Below are positions 10,376-19,269 of a DNA stretch of 25,484 nt, in pieces. The stretch's first letter is position 1, and every line of letters begins with the position of its first letter. Location: assembly GCF_000499385.1 (NCBI RefSeq), contig NW_013653552.1, positions 15,001 through 40,484 of the forward strand, written 5' to 3'. The DNA is from Eimeria necatrix (taxonomy: Eukaryota > Apicomplexa > Conoidasida > Eucoccidiorida > Eimeriidae). The notes below the pieces were generated by a model that worked only from the letters and a program-made list of their open reading frames with translations, did not search any database and was not told the DNA's origin. A program made the position numbers and the translations under genes.

Positions 10376-10500
10376 CGCAGCAGCAAGGAGCAGCAGCAAG
10401 CTGCAGCAGCAGCAAGCTGCAGCAGCAGCAGGCAGCAGCAGCAGCAAGCTGCAGCAGCAGCAGGCAGCAGCAGCAGCAACCTGCGGCAGCAGCAAGCAGC
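10376..10500 (+). repeat. Imperfect CAG array with AAGCTGCAG interruptions
   Basis: The unit GCAGCAGCAGCAAGCT recurs about four times. The reverse strand could encode Leu/Ala/Cys runs, but the frame has no conserved sequence and leads straight into (TTTA)n translation, so I do not call a gene. Confidence 0.7.
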
Positions 10501-10619
10501 TACCCGCCGTCCGCTGCAGCTATTAGTCAATTCCGTGCTGCTGCCTGTCTTTATTTTCTCTCAAATTTATTCATTAAAAATAAATAAATTTGTAAATAAA
10601 TAAAATTCGCTAGACAACG

Positions 10620-10651
<32 letters not shown>

Positions 10652-10822
10652 GCAGCAGCAGCAGCAGCAGCGGCAGCAGCAGCAATCCTGGAACGCAGCA
10701 GCAGCTAACTAGGGTTTAGGGTTTAGAAGGATTAGGGTTTAGGGTCTGCACCTGGCAGCCCAGACTAAACAGCCCCAGTGCTGCAGCAGCCTCGTGCACA
10801 GCAGCAGCAGCAGCAGCTGCTG

Positions 10823-10856
<34 letters not shown>

Positions 10857-10870
10857 GGCAGCAGCAGCAG
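10620..10870 (+). repeat. CAG tracts flanking a TTTAGGG array
   Basis: (CAG)n with CGG interruptions at 10620-10685, telomere-like units at 10710-10746 broken by AAGGA, then mixed CAG/CTG at 10800-10870. No gene is supported. Confidence 0.75.
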
Positions 10871-11049
10871 CTAAAGCGCATGGCAAGAGCTGCTGCAGCA
10901 CAGCAAACTGGGCGCTTCAAGAAGCTCTAAATCTCTCTAGAATTGCAGACAATTGGGAATTAAAAAATAAAAAATAAAATAAAATAAAATAAAATAAAAT
11001 AAAATAAAATAAAATAAATGCCAAAATTTTTGCTAAAGAGAAAAGAGAA

Positions 11050-11170
11050 TCAGCCGTCCCCGGCGGCGAGGTGTCTGTACACCTGGTGGCCGTGGCTGTC
11101 GTCCAGCAGCAGCGCGTACTGCAGCAGCATCTTTTTTGCTGCTGCTGCGAGCTGGTGGCAAAGGGGGGTT

Positions 11171-11204
<34 letters not shown>

Positions 11205-11399
11205 ACTGGTCGCTGCTGCTGCCGATGCCCTGCAGCAGCGGCAGCAGCCGCAGCAGGAAGTTGTGGGTGTCGTTTTCAGCAGCAGCAGCAGCAGCACCGA
11301 ATTCGTCTTCGAGCAGCAGCACAGCTTCTGCTGCTGCTGCTTTGTGTTCGGGCGTGGCAGCAACAGCAGCAGCAACAGCAGCCTGCGGCGAGTGCAGCC

Positions 11400-11433
<34 letters not shown>

Positions 11434-12216
11434 GTTCCGCTCCTTGAACCGCCGCACCAGCTTCCTCGCCAGCAAACAAGCAGCAGCAAGAACAACTCTT
11501 TCTTGATCAGCAGCAGCAGCGAGAGGTCCTGCTGCAGCGTCTGCAGCAAGTGCTGCTGCCACTGCTGCTTCTGCTGCAGTGCAGCGCGACAGCAGCAGCA
11601 GCAGCGGCAGCTGCTGCCACAGTGTGGGGTTTGGCAGCGAAAAACCCAAGGCCTGCATCAGCCGCTGCTCCTCCAAGAAGCAGCTGTGTCTTTGCTTCCA
11701 GTATTCTTTGATTCCCAGCGGGACATATTCTGCTGCGAGTTGCTGCTGCTGCTGCTGCTGCTGCTTGAGCTGCTGCTGCTTGTGCTGCTGCTGCTTGTGC
11801 TGCTGCTGCTGCTCCGCTGCAGCAGACGCGTGGTGGCAGCAAAACCCCAAAGAGGCCACCACTCGCCGCAAGTTGAACTCCTCGTCTGCTGCTTTTGCTG
11901 CTAAGAAGAGAGCAGCAGCAAGACACGAAGCAGCAGCAGCAGCATCGATGTGGAAGAAGGAAGGCAGGCTCAGGTGGAAGGCAGCAGCAGCAGCAGCAGC
12001 AGTCGACGGCGCTGCGCCCGCGTCTGCTGCAGCGCGAGACAGCAGCAGCGCGAGCTGCAGCCGCGCCTTGTCCCACGCGGCTGTACATACACCCCGCGGG
12101 TACAGCAGCGGCGGCGGCAGCAGCAGCGGGGGCCCCTCTTCTTCTTCAGTTTCCTCTTTTTGAGTTTCTTGGCCGGGAAGAAAAGGCCCGAACTGAACAA
12201 GTCCATTATCTTCCAT
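11050..12216 (-). CDS. Cyclin-fold protein (cyclin L/K/T-like), single exon
   Basis: The predicted protein has 388 residues. Residues ~45-125 read as a first cyclin box: a helix AAWDKARLQLALLL, then SLPSFFHI, then SCLAAALFLAAKAADEEFNLRRVV. The AAK-x-x-DE pattern matches the AKVEE signature of cyclins. Past a His/Gln-rich insert comes the box end, FLEEQRLMQALGFSLPNPTL, matching the E-x-x-x-L-x-x-LGF-x-L signature. A second fold is suggested by QERVVLAAACLLARKLVRRF. Such cyclins partner CDKs in transcription or splicing; the CDK partner here is unknown. The start at 12216 (MEDNGLVQFG) is the first Met in frame after the 5' poly-Ala/Leu sequence. The frame closes at 11050 with VYRHLAAGDG, encoded by a copy of the 14-bp palindrome. 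A cyclin is likely; the L/K/T subtype is a guess. Confidence 0.72.
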
Positions 12217-12244
12217 TTTCGGGGAATTCGGCGGCTCGCGCAGT

Positions 12245-12283
<39 letters not shown>

Positions 12284-12684
12284 GGCAGGCGCAGCAGCAG
12301 TGCTGCTGCGCTGCTGCGCACTGCGGAGGGATTGAGGCCTTCCACGCGAATTAAATGGAGGGAAAATGCAATTGAAATGAATAAAATGAAAAATTTGTTG
12401 CAAATGGAATTGTTTTGAGTCGAAGCAGCAAAGAAACTCGCGGAGCAGCAGCTGGGGCTGCTGAGACTGTACAGACACCCGAACGCCGCTCCCGCCAAGT
12501 TCAGCTTTCTTCAAATTGCAAACAATTAATTCATTTTTTCATTTATTAAACAATTCCCTTTCCCAAAATGCATTAAAATACTCTGCAACTAAAAGGCTGC
12601 GGCCGCGGCGCAGCTGGCAGCCCCCTGCTTCGACACCAGACCACTGCAGCAGCAGCAGCAGCAGCAACAGCAGCGGGAGCGCCA

Positions 12685-12730
<46 letters not shown>

Positions 12731-13113
12731 AGGCAAGGCTTGACTGAGTTTTCAGTTGGGGGGTGCGCATTTGTTCGTTTTTGAATTTCTTTTAAATTCA
12801 ACTTCAGCGAAAACTGAACAAGTGCATCTAAGTTGCGGGGTGTACGTACACCCCAAAACAGTTCTGCTTCGCCGCGTTCGCTGAACACCTAAAAAGCTCT
12901 TCTCATTTAAAACTCTTTTCTTTTAATTGAACTATTATATTATTTTTCTTAATTCCGGCTTTTTAATAAAGTTAATTCTTTTCTAATAACACTTTTGACT
13001 CCTAATCTGCAAAGTCCTGCTGCAGCAGCTCCGCGCCACTGCAGCAAAGTATGCCACTGCGCAAATCCGGAGTTAAGAAAAATCTTAATTTTGTTTTCCT
13101 CCAATGTCCACAA
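12217..13113. other. Region upstream of the cyclin-like gene, no gene called
   Basis: It contains CAG tracts (12244-12281, 12645-12672), a CTG tract (12688-12727), two palindrome copies and AT-rich unique DNA. A minus-strand frame at 12888-12589 starts MFSERGEAELFWGVRTPRN and then runs into poly-Ser; it has no recognisable domain. This is the likely promoter and leader region of the 12216-11050 gene. Confidence 0.5.
12837..12854. promoter_or_regulatory. 18-bp perfect palindrome, possible regulatory site
   Basis: GGGGTGTACGTACACCCC is fully self-complementary and is the most symmetric copy of the 14-bp family. It lies about 620 bp upstream of the cyclin-like ATG. A binding site is a guess. 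Confidence 0.35.
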
Positions 13114-13223
13114 ATTGCATGCAAATGCATGCAAATGCATGCAAACGCATGCAAATGCATGCAAACGCATGCAAATGCATGCAAATGCATGCAATTGCAT
13201 GCAATTGCATGCAAATGCATGCA
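13114..13223 (+). repeat. Tandem 10-bp array TGCATGCAAA (about 11 copies)
   Basis: The decamer GCAAATGCAT repeats ten times from 13121 with strict 10-bp period and a few A/C/T changes (GCAAACGCAT, GCAATTGCAT). Partial units lie at both ends. Each unit contains the palindrome TGCATGCA or CGCATGCA. Open frames across it (ANACKCMQ repeats) are products of the repeat. Confidence 0.95.
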
Positions 13224-13324
13224 CAGGATAAGCAACTTGAGCATATTAATGCACGAGTTGGTTTATAAGGACATGCATGCACTTGTCTGCATTTTGATAC
13301 AAATATAATATCTATATTTTCTAA

Positions 13325-13328
13325 TGAT

Positions 13329-13391
<63 letters not shown>

Positions 13392-13413
13392 TTTGTTTTA
13401 TTTGTTTTATTTA
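13325..13413 (+). repeat. (TTTA)n tract
   Basis: About 17 consecutive ATTT units followed by TTTGTTTTA variants. A matching AAAT tract lies at 13500-13540. Confidence 0.9.
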
Positions 13414-13500
13414 TTGGGAAACAAAAACTAGAAAACAATCTAGGGGCAGCAAAAGTAGCGAATGTGAACTATTTGTCTTTACCAGTAATTGAATGAATAT

Positions 13501-13536
<36 letters not shown>

Positions 13537-13689
13537 ATATTTAATTAGTAGATATATAATATTTATAATTGTCTAATTGGTTTAATTTGCTGCTAAGCTG
13601 CTGCAGCAACAGCAGCATTTTAAAAAGCTAAAGCCTTGGGCTAATCAGCCAATGCGGATGGACAGCAGCAGCACTTTGAAACAGAGGCA

Positions 13690-13912
13690 AAAGCAGCAGC
13701 TAGAAGCAGCAGCAGCAGCAGCAGCTAGAAGCAGCAGCAGCAGCAGTAGCTAGAAGCAGCAGCAGCAGCAGCAGCAGTCGTAGCTAGAAGCACAAGCAGC
13801 AGCAGCAGTGGCTAGAAACAGTAGCAGCTGCAGCAGCAGCGACAGCAGTAGCTAGAAGCAGGAGCAGCAGCAGCAGCAGCAGCAGTAGCTAGCAGCAGCA
13901 GCAGCAGCAGTT
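13690..13912 (+). repeat. AGCTAGAAGCAG(CAG)n minisatellite
   Basis: About seven units of AGCTAGAAGC separated by CAG runs of differing length, several ending CAGTAGCTAG. In-frame TAG codons in most units argue against coding on the plus strand. Confidence 0.85.
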
Positions 13913-14154
13913 GCTGTTGTTATTGCTTTCTCTTTTTTGTGTTTACAAATAAATTTGCCTCTGAAGATTTTCAGAAAAGAAAATCCGAGTGTCTGTACAC
14001 AGAAGATCTGCCTCGAGAGAATTGCAAAAGAATTTTTAATTTGCAGTTTCGTTTTTTTAAATTTGTTTTATTTTGCTTTGTCTAATATCACATTAATGCA
14101 AAATAAAACAAGATCTTTGTCTCGTTTGAAGGGGCTTTGGGTAGCAGCCAGTCC

Positions 14155-14156
14155 AT

Positions 14157-14209
<53 letters not shown>

Positions 14210-14390
14210 GCTGCTGCTTGCAAAGGGTCCTTCTTATTTAAAGTTATGAAATGGCGCAGGAAAGAAGAAAGCTGAAAAGTTTGCTGCAGTGGAGGTTTGT
14301 GCTGCTGCTGCACTGTGGCCTCTTTTTGCTGCTTCTGCTGCTTCTTTGAGTTTGCTGCTGCGCTGCTGCTGCTGCGCTGCTGTCAGCTGA
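14155..14390 (+). repeat. Last CTG/GCT tracts of the repeat-rich segment
   Basis: GCT/CTG runs lie at 14158-14217 and, more broken, at 14300-14385. A plus frame from 13937 (112 codons) runs through it as poly-Ala, but its upstream part is AT-rich with no recognised domain, so it is not called as a gene. To the right, triplet runs of more than four units were not found. Confidence 0.8.
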
Positions 14391-14619
14391 AGTTGGAATC
14401 TGTTCTGACTCAAGAAAGCAGCTTTCTTTGAATTTAATTTTGAATTCAAATTCTTTTAAAAGTATTTTATTTTTCCGTTTTAATCGACAAGTTTTTGCTG
14501 CTTTCTCTTGCTGCGGAGCTGCAGCAGGAAAAATCAACTTCTGGATTATTTAAGAAAGCCTTTGCATGCACACAACACAACAAAGCCATCATTAAAGATC
14601 TTCGAATTCGTAACAAAAA

Positions 14620-14661
14620 GTGGCATTTTGTGGCATTTTTGTGGCATTTTTGTGGCATTTT
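14620..14661 (+). repeat. Tandem GTGGCATTTTT (4 copies)
   Basis: Four head-to-tail copies of a 10-12 bp unit, differing only in the number of T. Confidence 0.9.
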
Positions 14662-14913
14662 CTTTTATTGAACTTCCTTATTCCTTAAGACAATGTCTTA
14701 AAGAATAAGCAGAAGGGAAGGCTTTCATTAGAAGCATCATTCAAGTTTAAAGAAAACAGAAAGTTCTTTTTAATGTTCCATTTCAGTAAAGTTCCTAACT
14801 TTCCAAAGGCAGCGGCTTCTCTGGCCATTACAAAACCAGAAACTTTCATCACAGAAGTCATTCAAAGTCAGAAATGGCAACTTCATCTTTTAAAATGTTA
14901 AGAAGGCTATTGT

Positions 14914-14957
14914 ATTATATATATATTATATATAATATATATATATTATATATATAT
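14914..14957. repeat. Alternating AT tract
   Basis: ATTATATATATATA-type sequence with short phase breaks; self-complementary throughout. Confidence 0.9.
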
Positions 14958-15542
14958 TTGTGTTTAAATTATCTTTGTGTTTGACTTTGGGCACAAGTCG
15001 AAAATAGCTCTCAGGAAAATTTGAAAGTTTTAAAAGAAACAGCAACTCTTTATTCTCGAAAATCTTTTTGCGGCCAAGTGCTTTACATGAAAAGGACATT
15101 AAGTTCTAAGAATCTGTTGAGAACAGTACATCTAGAACTTTGTGAATTCATTTAAATTGCTCAAAGAGGATAATAACATTTTAATTAATTTATCGGGAGA
15201 ACACACATGCCGAAACAAGTAGAATGAGCAAAAGTTGAACTCACTTCAAATAAGAGAGTCCGTTTTCGGAAAACATTTTGTTTTTGCATTATTATTTAAA
15301 ACAAAAAACAATAAACTGAACAAAGCTTCAGGGATATCAGCGAAAGTGGCAATTGTGGCTTTCTTTCAGAAACGAGTTCACACTTTCTGATTTCTTATTG
15401 CTCGCGAATTCAAGTTTTCTGCCTTCGCTTTCAGTAGAGCGATTTTCTTCTTTCATAATGGCAGAAAAAGATAAAAGCTGAAAGTTTTCCATGAAGTCCT
15501 TTCATGTTTTTGTATTCTCTCTTCCAGAAGTTACTTTTTTTC

Positions 15543-15704
15543 TTTAACAGACTCGGATTCTCAAGGCTGAGCGAATTGGCTTTCTGAATAACTGTAAACA
15601 TGCATGAGTTTCATTTCCTGCTTCCTAAGGAACTGAAATGCATGCATGTTTACAGTTATTCAGAAAGCTAATTCACTCAGCCTTGAGAATCCGAGTCTGT
15701 TAAA
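15543..15704. repeat. Long inverted repeat (64-bp arms, 34-bp loop)
   Basis: The left arm 15543-15606 (TTTAACAGACTCGGATTC...) is the reverse complement of 15641-15704, with only two differences found (one allows a G:T pair). The arms run inward to CATGCATG on both sides, and the loop itself keeps partial symmetry (TTTCATTTCC against GGAACTGAAA). It could be a small non-autonomous element (MITE-like), a replication or cruciform structure, or a hairpin RNA precursor. Confidence 0.9.
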
Positions 15705-16499
15705 AAACAACAAAGCCTCTCCGGCTGCAGCAACTTCGTGCAGAAACACAAAGTCAGCTTAAGAATTAAAGCTGTTTCCTCCAAACATGCATTTAATCTG
15801 TGCTTTCGAGATAAACTCTAGTAAGGTTTGCAAGTTAGAACACACAGTAAGCACTAAGGCATGCTTGCGAAGAAGACCCTGGGCTTAAAGACTAAGCAAA
15901 GAGCCCACCTCTAGAGGAAGACGTGCAGTGTTTAAGAGAAGTTCAAAGCCGCCACTGGACTTTAAGAGTCTAACCAGATGCAAATAAATGGCGAGTTCAA
16001 GTTTGTTTCTTTTCTTAAGAGCTGACCATTGAACATCCCGCGTAAAGACAGTTGTAGGGCGCAGGCCAACGGAGAAGAAGAATGGCAGAATTTCACTGCA
16101 AAAATGTAAATAGGATTTATTCTGAAGCGAGGAATATATTTCAGAACTTCATGTTTAAATATCTTACTTGATGTTTCCAAAATGGCAGTCGGCGCCGACC
16201 AGTGCACTGATAGTGTCCACTCAGAGTGAGAATAGTTTGGCCTTCGCGTTCAATGCTTCGCATTTTCGCGCATATTTTATGAACATTTTTAGTTTTGAAG
16301 AGATGTGCAAATAAATAAACGAGGACTATGTGGCATAGGAGCACTGGGGCCAGGCCTCTCGATGCTACAGCCTCAACAGGTTCTGGGGCAATCGGCGAGC
16401 AACGAGTCTGTGAGCAGATACTGAACTTCACAAGTTAAAAGTGCCTTATTGGCACAATTAGCGAGAAAAGACAAATACAAGTGCTGAGGTTTCTTCGCG

Positions 16500-17444
16500 A
16501 TGGCGCGTGCCTTTGAGATGTGGAGTTCCCTCTCACTCCTCTTCACCTCTGTTGCCTTCCTGGCCATTCTTGCAAACGGATTCCAGGAACAAGAAGGCAC
16601 ATCTGCACTGAGCCAAAGTTTATATAATCTGAATGTCGATCCTACTCTGCAGTTGCCTGTCGTGTCGACGGCGAAGATCAGGAACGGACCCAATCCTCCA
16701 AGTCTCGCGAGCATTGCCACTGCAGTGTTTGCAGTGGCTCTCAGCCTTCTGATTCTGCAGTGTTACTTTTCATTCCAAACCCACTCGAATGACGGCACGC
16801 AGAGCCAGCGCTATCGGAGGTTGGTGGCCAGTCGCGGAATCCCATGTTCAGTAAGTCAAACTTTCCGGAGAACAGAAGTGACTCGCAAGGCGCAACAGAT
16901 CTCACTTCTGCATTATGTGCCGCTTCACAAGCCCCCCACCTTCAGTGTAAGCTGAATACTGCTGCAGCTGCTTCGCGGCACTAGAAGGAGGTAAATGCAT
17001 AGGGCAAAGCTTAAGCTCCAGTGGCACGCGGAGTCAGGGCAAAAGAGAGATCATGAAAAGATAATTTCTGCAAATTCAGCATCTTGAGCAAAACAAAAAG
17101 GCATTTGACGAGTACGCCATCAGCCACTTGTGACTTTACGAGGGAGGCTCCTCTGAAGCCCGCGCCTTAGCCTAAGCGTTGCCGCTTTGCTTTAGTGTTG
17201 TGCGACAGCAGTGGCTACTTGCATTCCTTGCTTGATGCCAACAGCTCCATCCAACTGCATTTCCATCTGGATATCCTCTAAGGATCAGATAAACCGCACA
17301 AAGATGTTCGCCCTGCATCGAACAGCTCGGGCGTTCTTCATGTCAGAAGCAGACATCGGGGGCGTTTTACATCAACTTTGGCGACTTGTGTGGCGCGTGT
17401 CAGTGAAAACTCTCGGCTTCATGCCTCTAGCTCTCTTTTGCTAA
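16500..17444 (+). CDS. Putative secreted/membrane protein, two exons (hypothetical)
   Basis: I do not recognise a family. Exon 1 (16500-16850, 117 codons) starts MARAFEMWSSLSLLFTSVAF, a good signal peptide with possible cleavage near ANG-FQ (residue 27). It has a second hydrophobic helix at residues 69-92 (SLASIATAVFAVALSLLILQ), then a basic tail. It ends in a clean GTAAGT donor in phase 0. Exon 2 may be 17196-17444, after a CTTTGCTTTAG acceptor, also phase 0. It adds 82 residues with a CIPC cysteine pair and ends at TAA, giving about 199 residues. An alternative acceptor at 16940 (CCACCTTCAG) would add only about 12 residues. The overlapping minus-strand frame (16720-16373) is rejected as a shadow. 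Exon 1 is moderately sure; exon 2 is tentative. Confidence 0.4.
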
Positions 17445-18030
17445 TTGGCTCTGCTTCCACTTGGTGGATCGTCTTGAAACTCAGTCGGTAGGCGACGCCG
17501 CATTTCGAACAACACACACTTTGCAGATAACCCTCGGGATTCTGCGGGCTGCCTCCCAGCTGTGTGAAGGATGCGGCGCCGCTGAGTTGGCGAGGTGCCT
17601 TGTTTTCAGTTGTGAAGTTTTTTGCAGAAAAATTACTTTTGAGAGGAAAAGCACGACTCGCGGAGCCGAGCTTTGCACAGAGCCTCGTTTGCTGCTGGCC
17701 ATACGTGGCTGCGTTGTTCACATTTCCTGCTGTTTGCACTGCATGCTTTCAGCTCACGCACAGGGAGATGCCACAACCACAAAGAAAAGGGACCTCATTA
17801 AACTTGAAGACACTCGGTGGCATTGTTTCGTGATGCCGTTTGTAGCAGACAGCTCTGCAGGCAGAAACACTTCGCCTTTGTGCAAACTGCATCAAATCCG
17901 TGGGCTGCAGAATCTCTCCAGCACCGAACAAGTCGCATCCTACTGTGCTAACGTTGCTCCGCTTTTGCTGTTTTTGCCTTTTTGCGTGTGCCTTGCTGTC
18001 GATCACATGCTGCGTGTTGTGGCAGGTTGA
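17431..18030 (+). CDS. Possible exon of a secreted protein with a hydrophobic C-terminus
   Basis: An open frame of about 200 codons closes at 18030. The 3' part from about 17776, after a CACGCACAG or TGCTTTCAG acceptor, looks most protein-like: KKRDLIKLEDTRWHCF, then LCKLHQIRGLQNLSST, then a hydrophobic tail APLLLFLPFCVCLAV before the stop, which might be a GPI-anchor signal. The spacing Cys-x(n)-LC followed by a hydrophobic tail distantly recalls the last exon of Eimeria SAG surface antigens. No start codon or upstream exon is certain. It could instead be a 3' exon of the gene at 16500, or noise. Confidence 0.25.
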   Translation, partial: LSFANWLCFHLVDRLETQSVGDAAFRTTHTLQITLGILRAASQLCEGCGAAELARCLVFSCEVFCRKITFERKSTTRGAELCTEPRLLLAIRGCVVHISCCLHCMLSAHAQGDATTTKKRDLIKLEDTRWHCFVMPFVADSSAGRNTSPLCKLHQIRGLQNLSSTEQVASYCANVAPLLLFLPFCVCLAVDHMLRVVAG

Positions 18031-18169
18031 ATTTGCGCGAGCAGCTCTGTCAACATCGTCGCATGCCGCGGCGCATTCAAAGTTGGCATCTCGAATGCCG
18101 TCGCACCGCAAGAGCCCATGTGAAAGGCCTGAGTGACTTCTGTGCAGTGCAGTTCCTGCCAGGCTGCAT

Positions 18170-19269
18170 ATGAAGATCTTTTTCTCCGACGAGAAAAAGC
18201 AATCTAAAAAAGATATTGCATTGTGCGAAGCCGAAAGTGATAGTTTTCAAGTGGCACAAATGACACATCCACACTGTTCGCTACAAATGCCACTGCAAAA
18301 ATATACCACCTGCGTGCAGAATTGCCTGACGCCAAATGAAAGCCGAATATTACTACTACTGGGGTGAAAGCATCCATGCTGCTTTGGTGAAGGTGACGAA
18401 AATGCACAGAGACGCATTTTCACACAGTGTGTTCTGACATCTGGCACTGCCTGACTGTTTGTTAACATGACTCCTGGCAAAACTAGCATTTAGCCCAATC
18501 TTGGCATTAGCTCTTCAGTCTTTGAAAGGTAGTGCCGAGCGAAGAGCATTACTTTTACTCTTAAATGCCTGAGAGTACTGTCTCAATGCGTTTCCGGCTC
18601 TGTCATTAGTTCTGGAAACATGCATAATATGCTTCATAAGGTTTTTCTTGCAAAATTTCAAGCTGGTAAGTTACTGTGCGCGCGACTCTCCCTAATAAAT
18701 CGGTGACAATCATAACTGACGTGCGACAGTTGTGTAGGCTTATAGCTTGGATCGAAGACTAGCTGTTGTAGCTGTCGCATATAGCTTGGGAAGATGCTGC
18801 GAATATGAAAGAGCGACGCAGTGGCACTCCGTCGGTCTTACATATAACGTGACTGACGTACATAATAATTTTTGAATTGAGAGGTGGGAACACGGGAAGG
18901 TGTGCATTTCCCTGAATACTCGCTTCTGAGACTGCATGTTATTTTGCTTGCCATTCACTCATATATTTGCACTACATATTCACATTGAATGCCCGTGAAC
19001 TCACGGGTTCCTGCTGAGAAGAAACGGAAAACAGATGGCGCCAGAACACGGGGTTCCTCAAGGCTACACGATCCTTGCAAATTTTGGAGAAGCCACTCCG
19101 ACGAAGACCTAGGCTTTCACATCTGCTGGTTAATTTGATTGCTACGGCACAGAAAATACGCCAGCGAGCACCAGGAAGAACAAAGGACGTTAACCACTAT
19201 GCCATTCGTCTGCGCGAGCTTTTTAACACAGACATACAATGTAAATTATGGATCAGGCTTGAGCTATAA
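18170..19269 (+). CDS. Possible three-exon gene, speculative
   Basis: Three open segments can be joined in phase. 18170-18363 starts MKIFFSDEKKQSKKDIALCE and contains KYTTCVQNCL; its donor GTGAAA is weak. 18610-18665 follows CTCTGTCATTAG and ends in GTAAGT (GNMHNMLHKVFLAKFQ). 19019-19269 follows TTCCTGCTGAG and is a basic, helix-like stretch (LQILEKPLRRRPRLSHLLVN) ending at TAA. There is no recognised domain. The middle exon has the best splice sites, but the whole may be chance. Confidence 0.18.

Larger units (their letters stand above)
8703..10916. other. Repeat-filled intergenic region, no gene seen
   Basis: This separates the TBCD start from the end of the cyclin-like gene. It holds telomere-like arrays, TTTA/AAAT tracts, (CAG)n runs and AT-rich unique sequence. 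Open frames here are only translations of repeats, and none resembles a conserved protein. One copy of the GGTGTCTGTACACC palindrome lies at 9562-9575. Confidence 0.7.
1975..14001. repeat. Dispersed 14-bp palindrome family GGTGTnnGTACACC (11 copies)
   Basis: Copies lie at 1977-1990, 2412-2425 (one mismatch), 3187-3200, 4894-4907 (one mismatch), 7892-7905 (one mismatch), 9562-9575, 11070-11083, 12080-12093 (variant), 12466-12479 (variant), 12839-12852 and 13988-14001 (two end mismatches). The central dinucleotide is mostly CT or AC (AG or GT read on the other strand). Seven copies lie inside predicted exons and encode VYRHL, CLYT, VYVH, LYVH or GVCT depending on frame. The others are outside the genes called here. 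No copy was seen from 14.0 to 25.5 kb. Confidence 0.85.
14400..16499. other. AT-rich repeat-poor DNA without a supported gene
   Basis: No long open frame and no conserved motif on either strand. It holds the GTGGCATTTTT tandem, an alternating AT tract and the inverted repeat listed separately. The rightmost part would include the promoter of the gene starting at 16500. Confidence 0.6.

Noticed and set aside
10136..10530. Minus-strand frames of Leu/Ala/Cys joined to Tyr/Leu/Phe repeats
   Set aside because: These are pure translation of CAG and AAAT tracts.
10917..11050. Extra 3' exon of the cyclin-like gene after CTCTTTTCTCTTTAG
   Set aside because: The implied intron would be about 55 bp, and the exon would encode only ATTTT-repeat products (FYFILFYF).
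12589..12888. Minus-strand frame MFSERGEAELFWGVRTP followed by poly-Ser
   Set aside because: It has no domain, runs through a palindrome copy and a CTG tract, and has no supporting splice context.
13085..13308. Open frames with ANACKCMQ or HLHAFACI repeats on both strands
   Set aside because: These are translations of the 10-bp TGCATGCAAA array.
13114..13912. CRISPR-like array
   Set aside because: There are no unique spacers of constant length, and the context is eukaryotic. The repeats are simple tandem or minisatellite sequence.
16373..16720. Minus-strand open frame of 115 codons
   Set aside because: It lies antisense to the signal-peptide exon at 16500 and has no recognisable motif.
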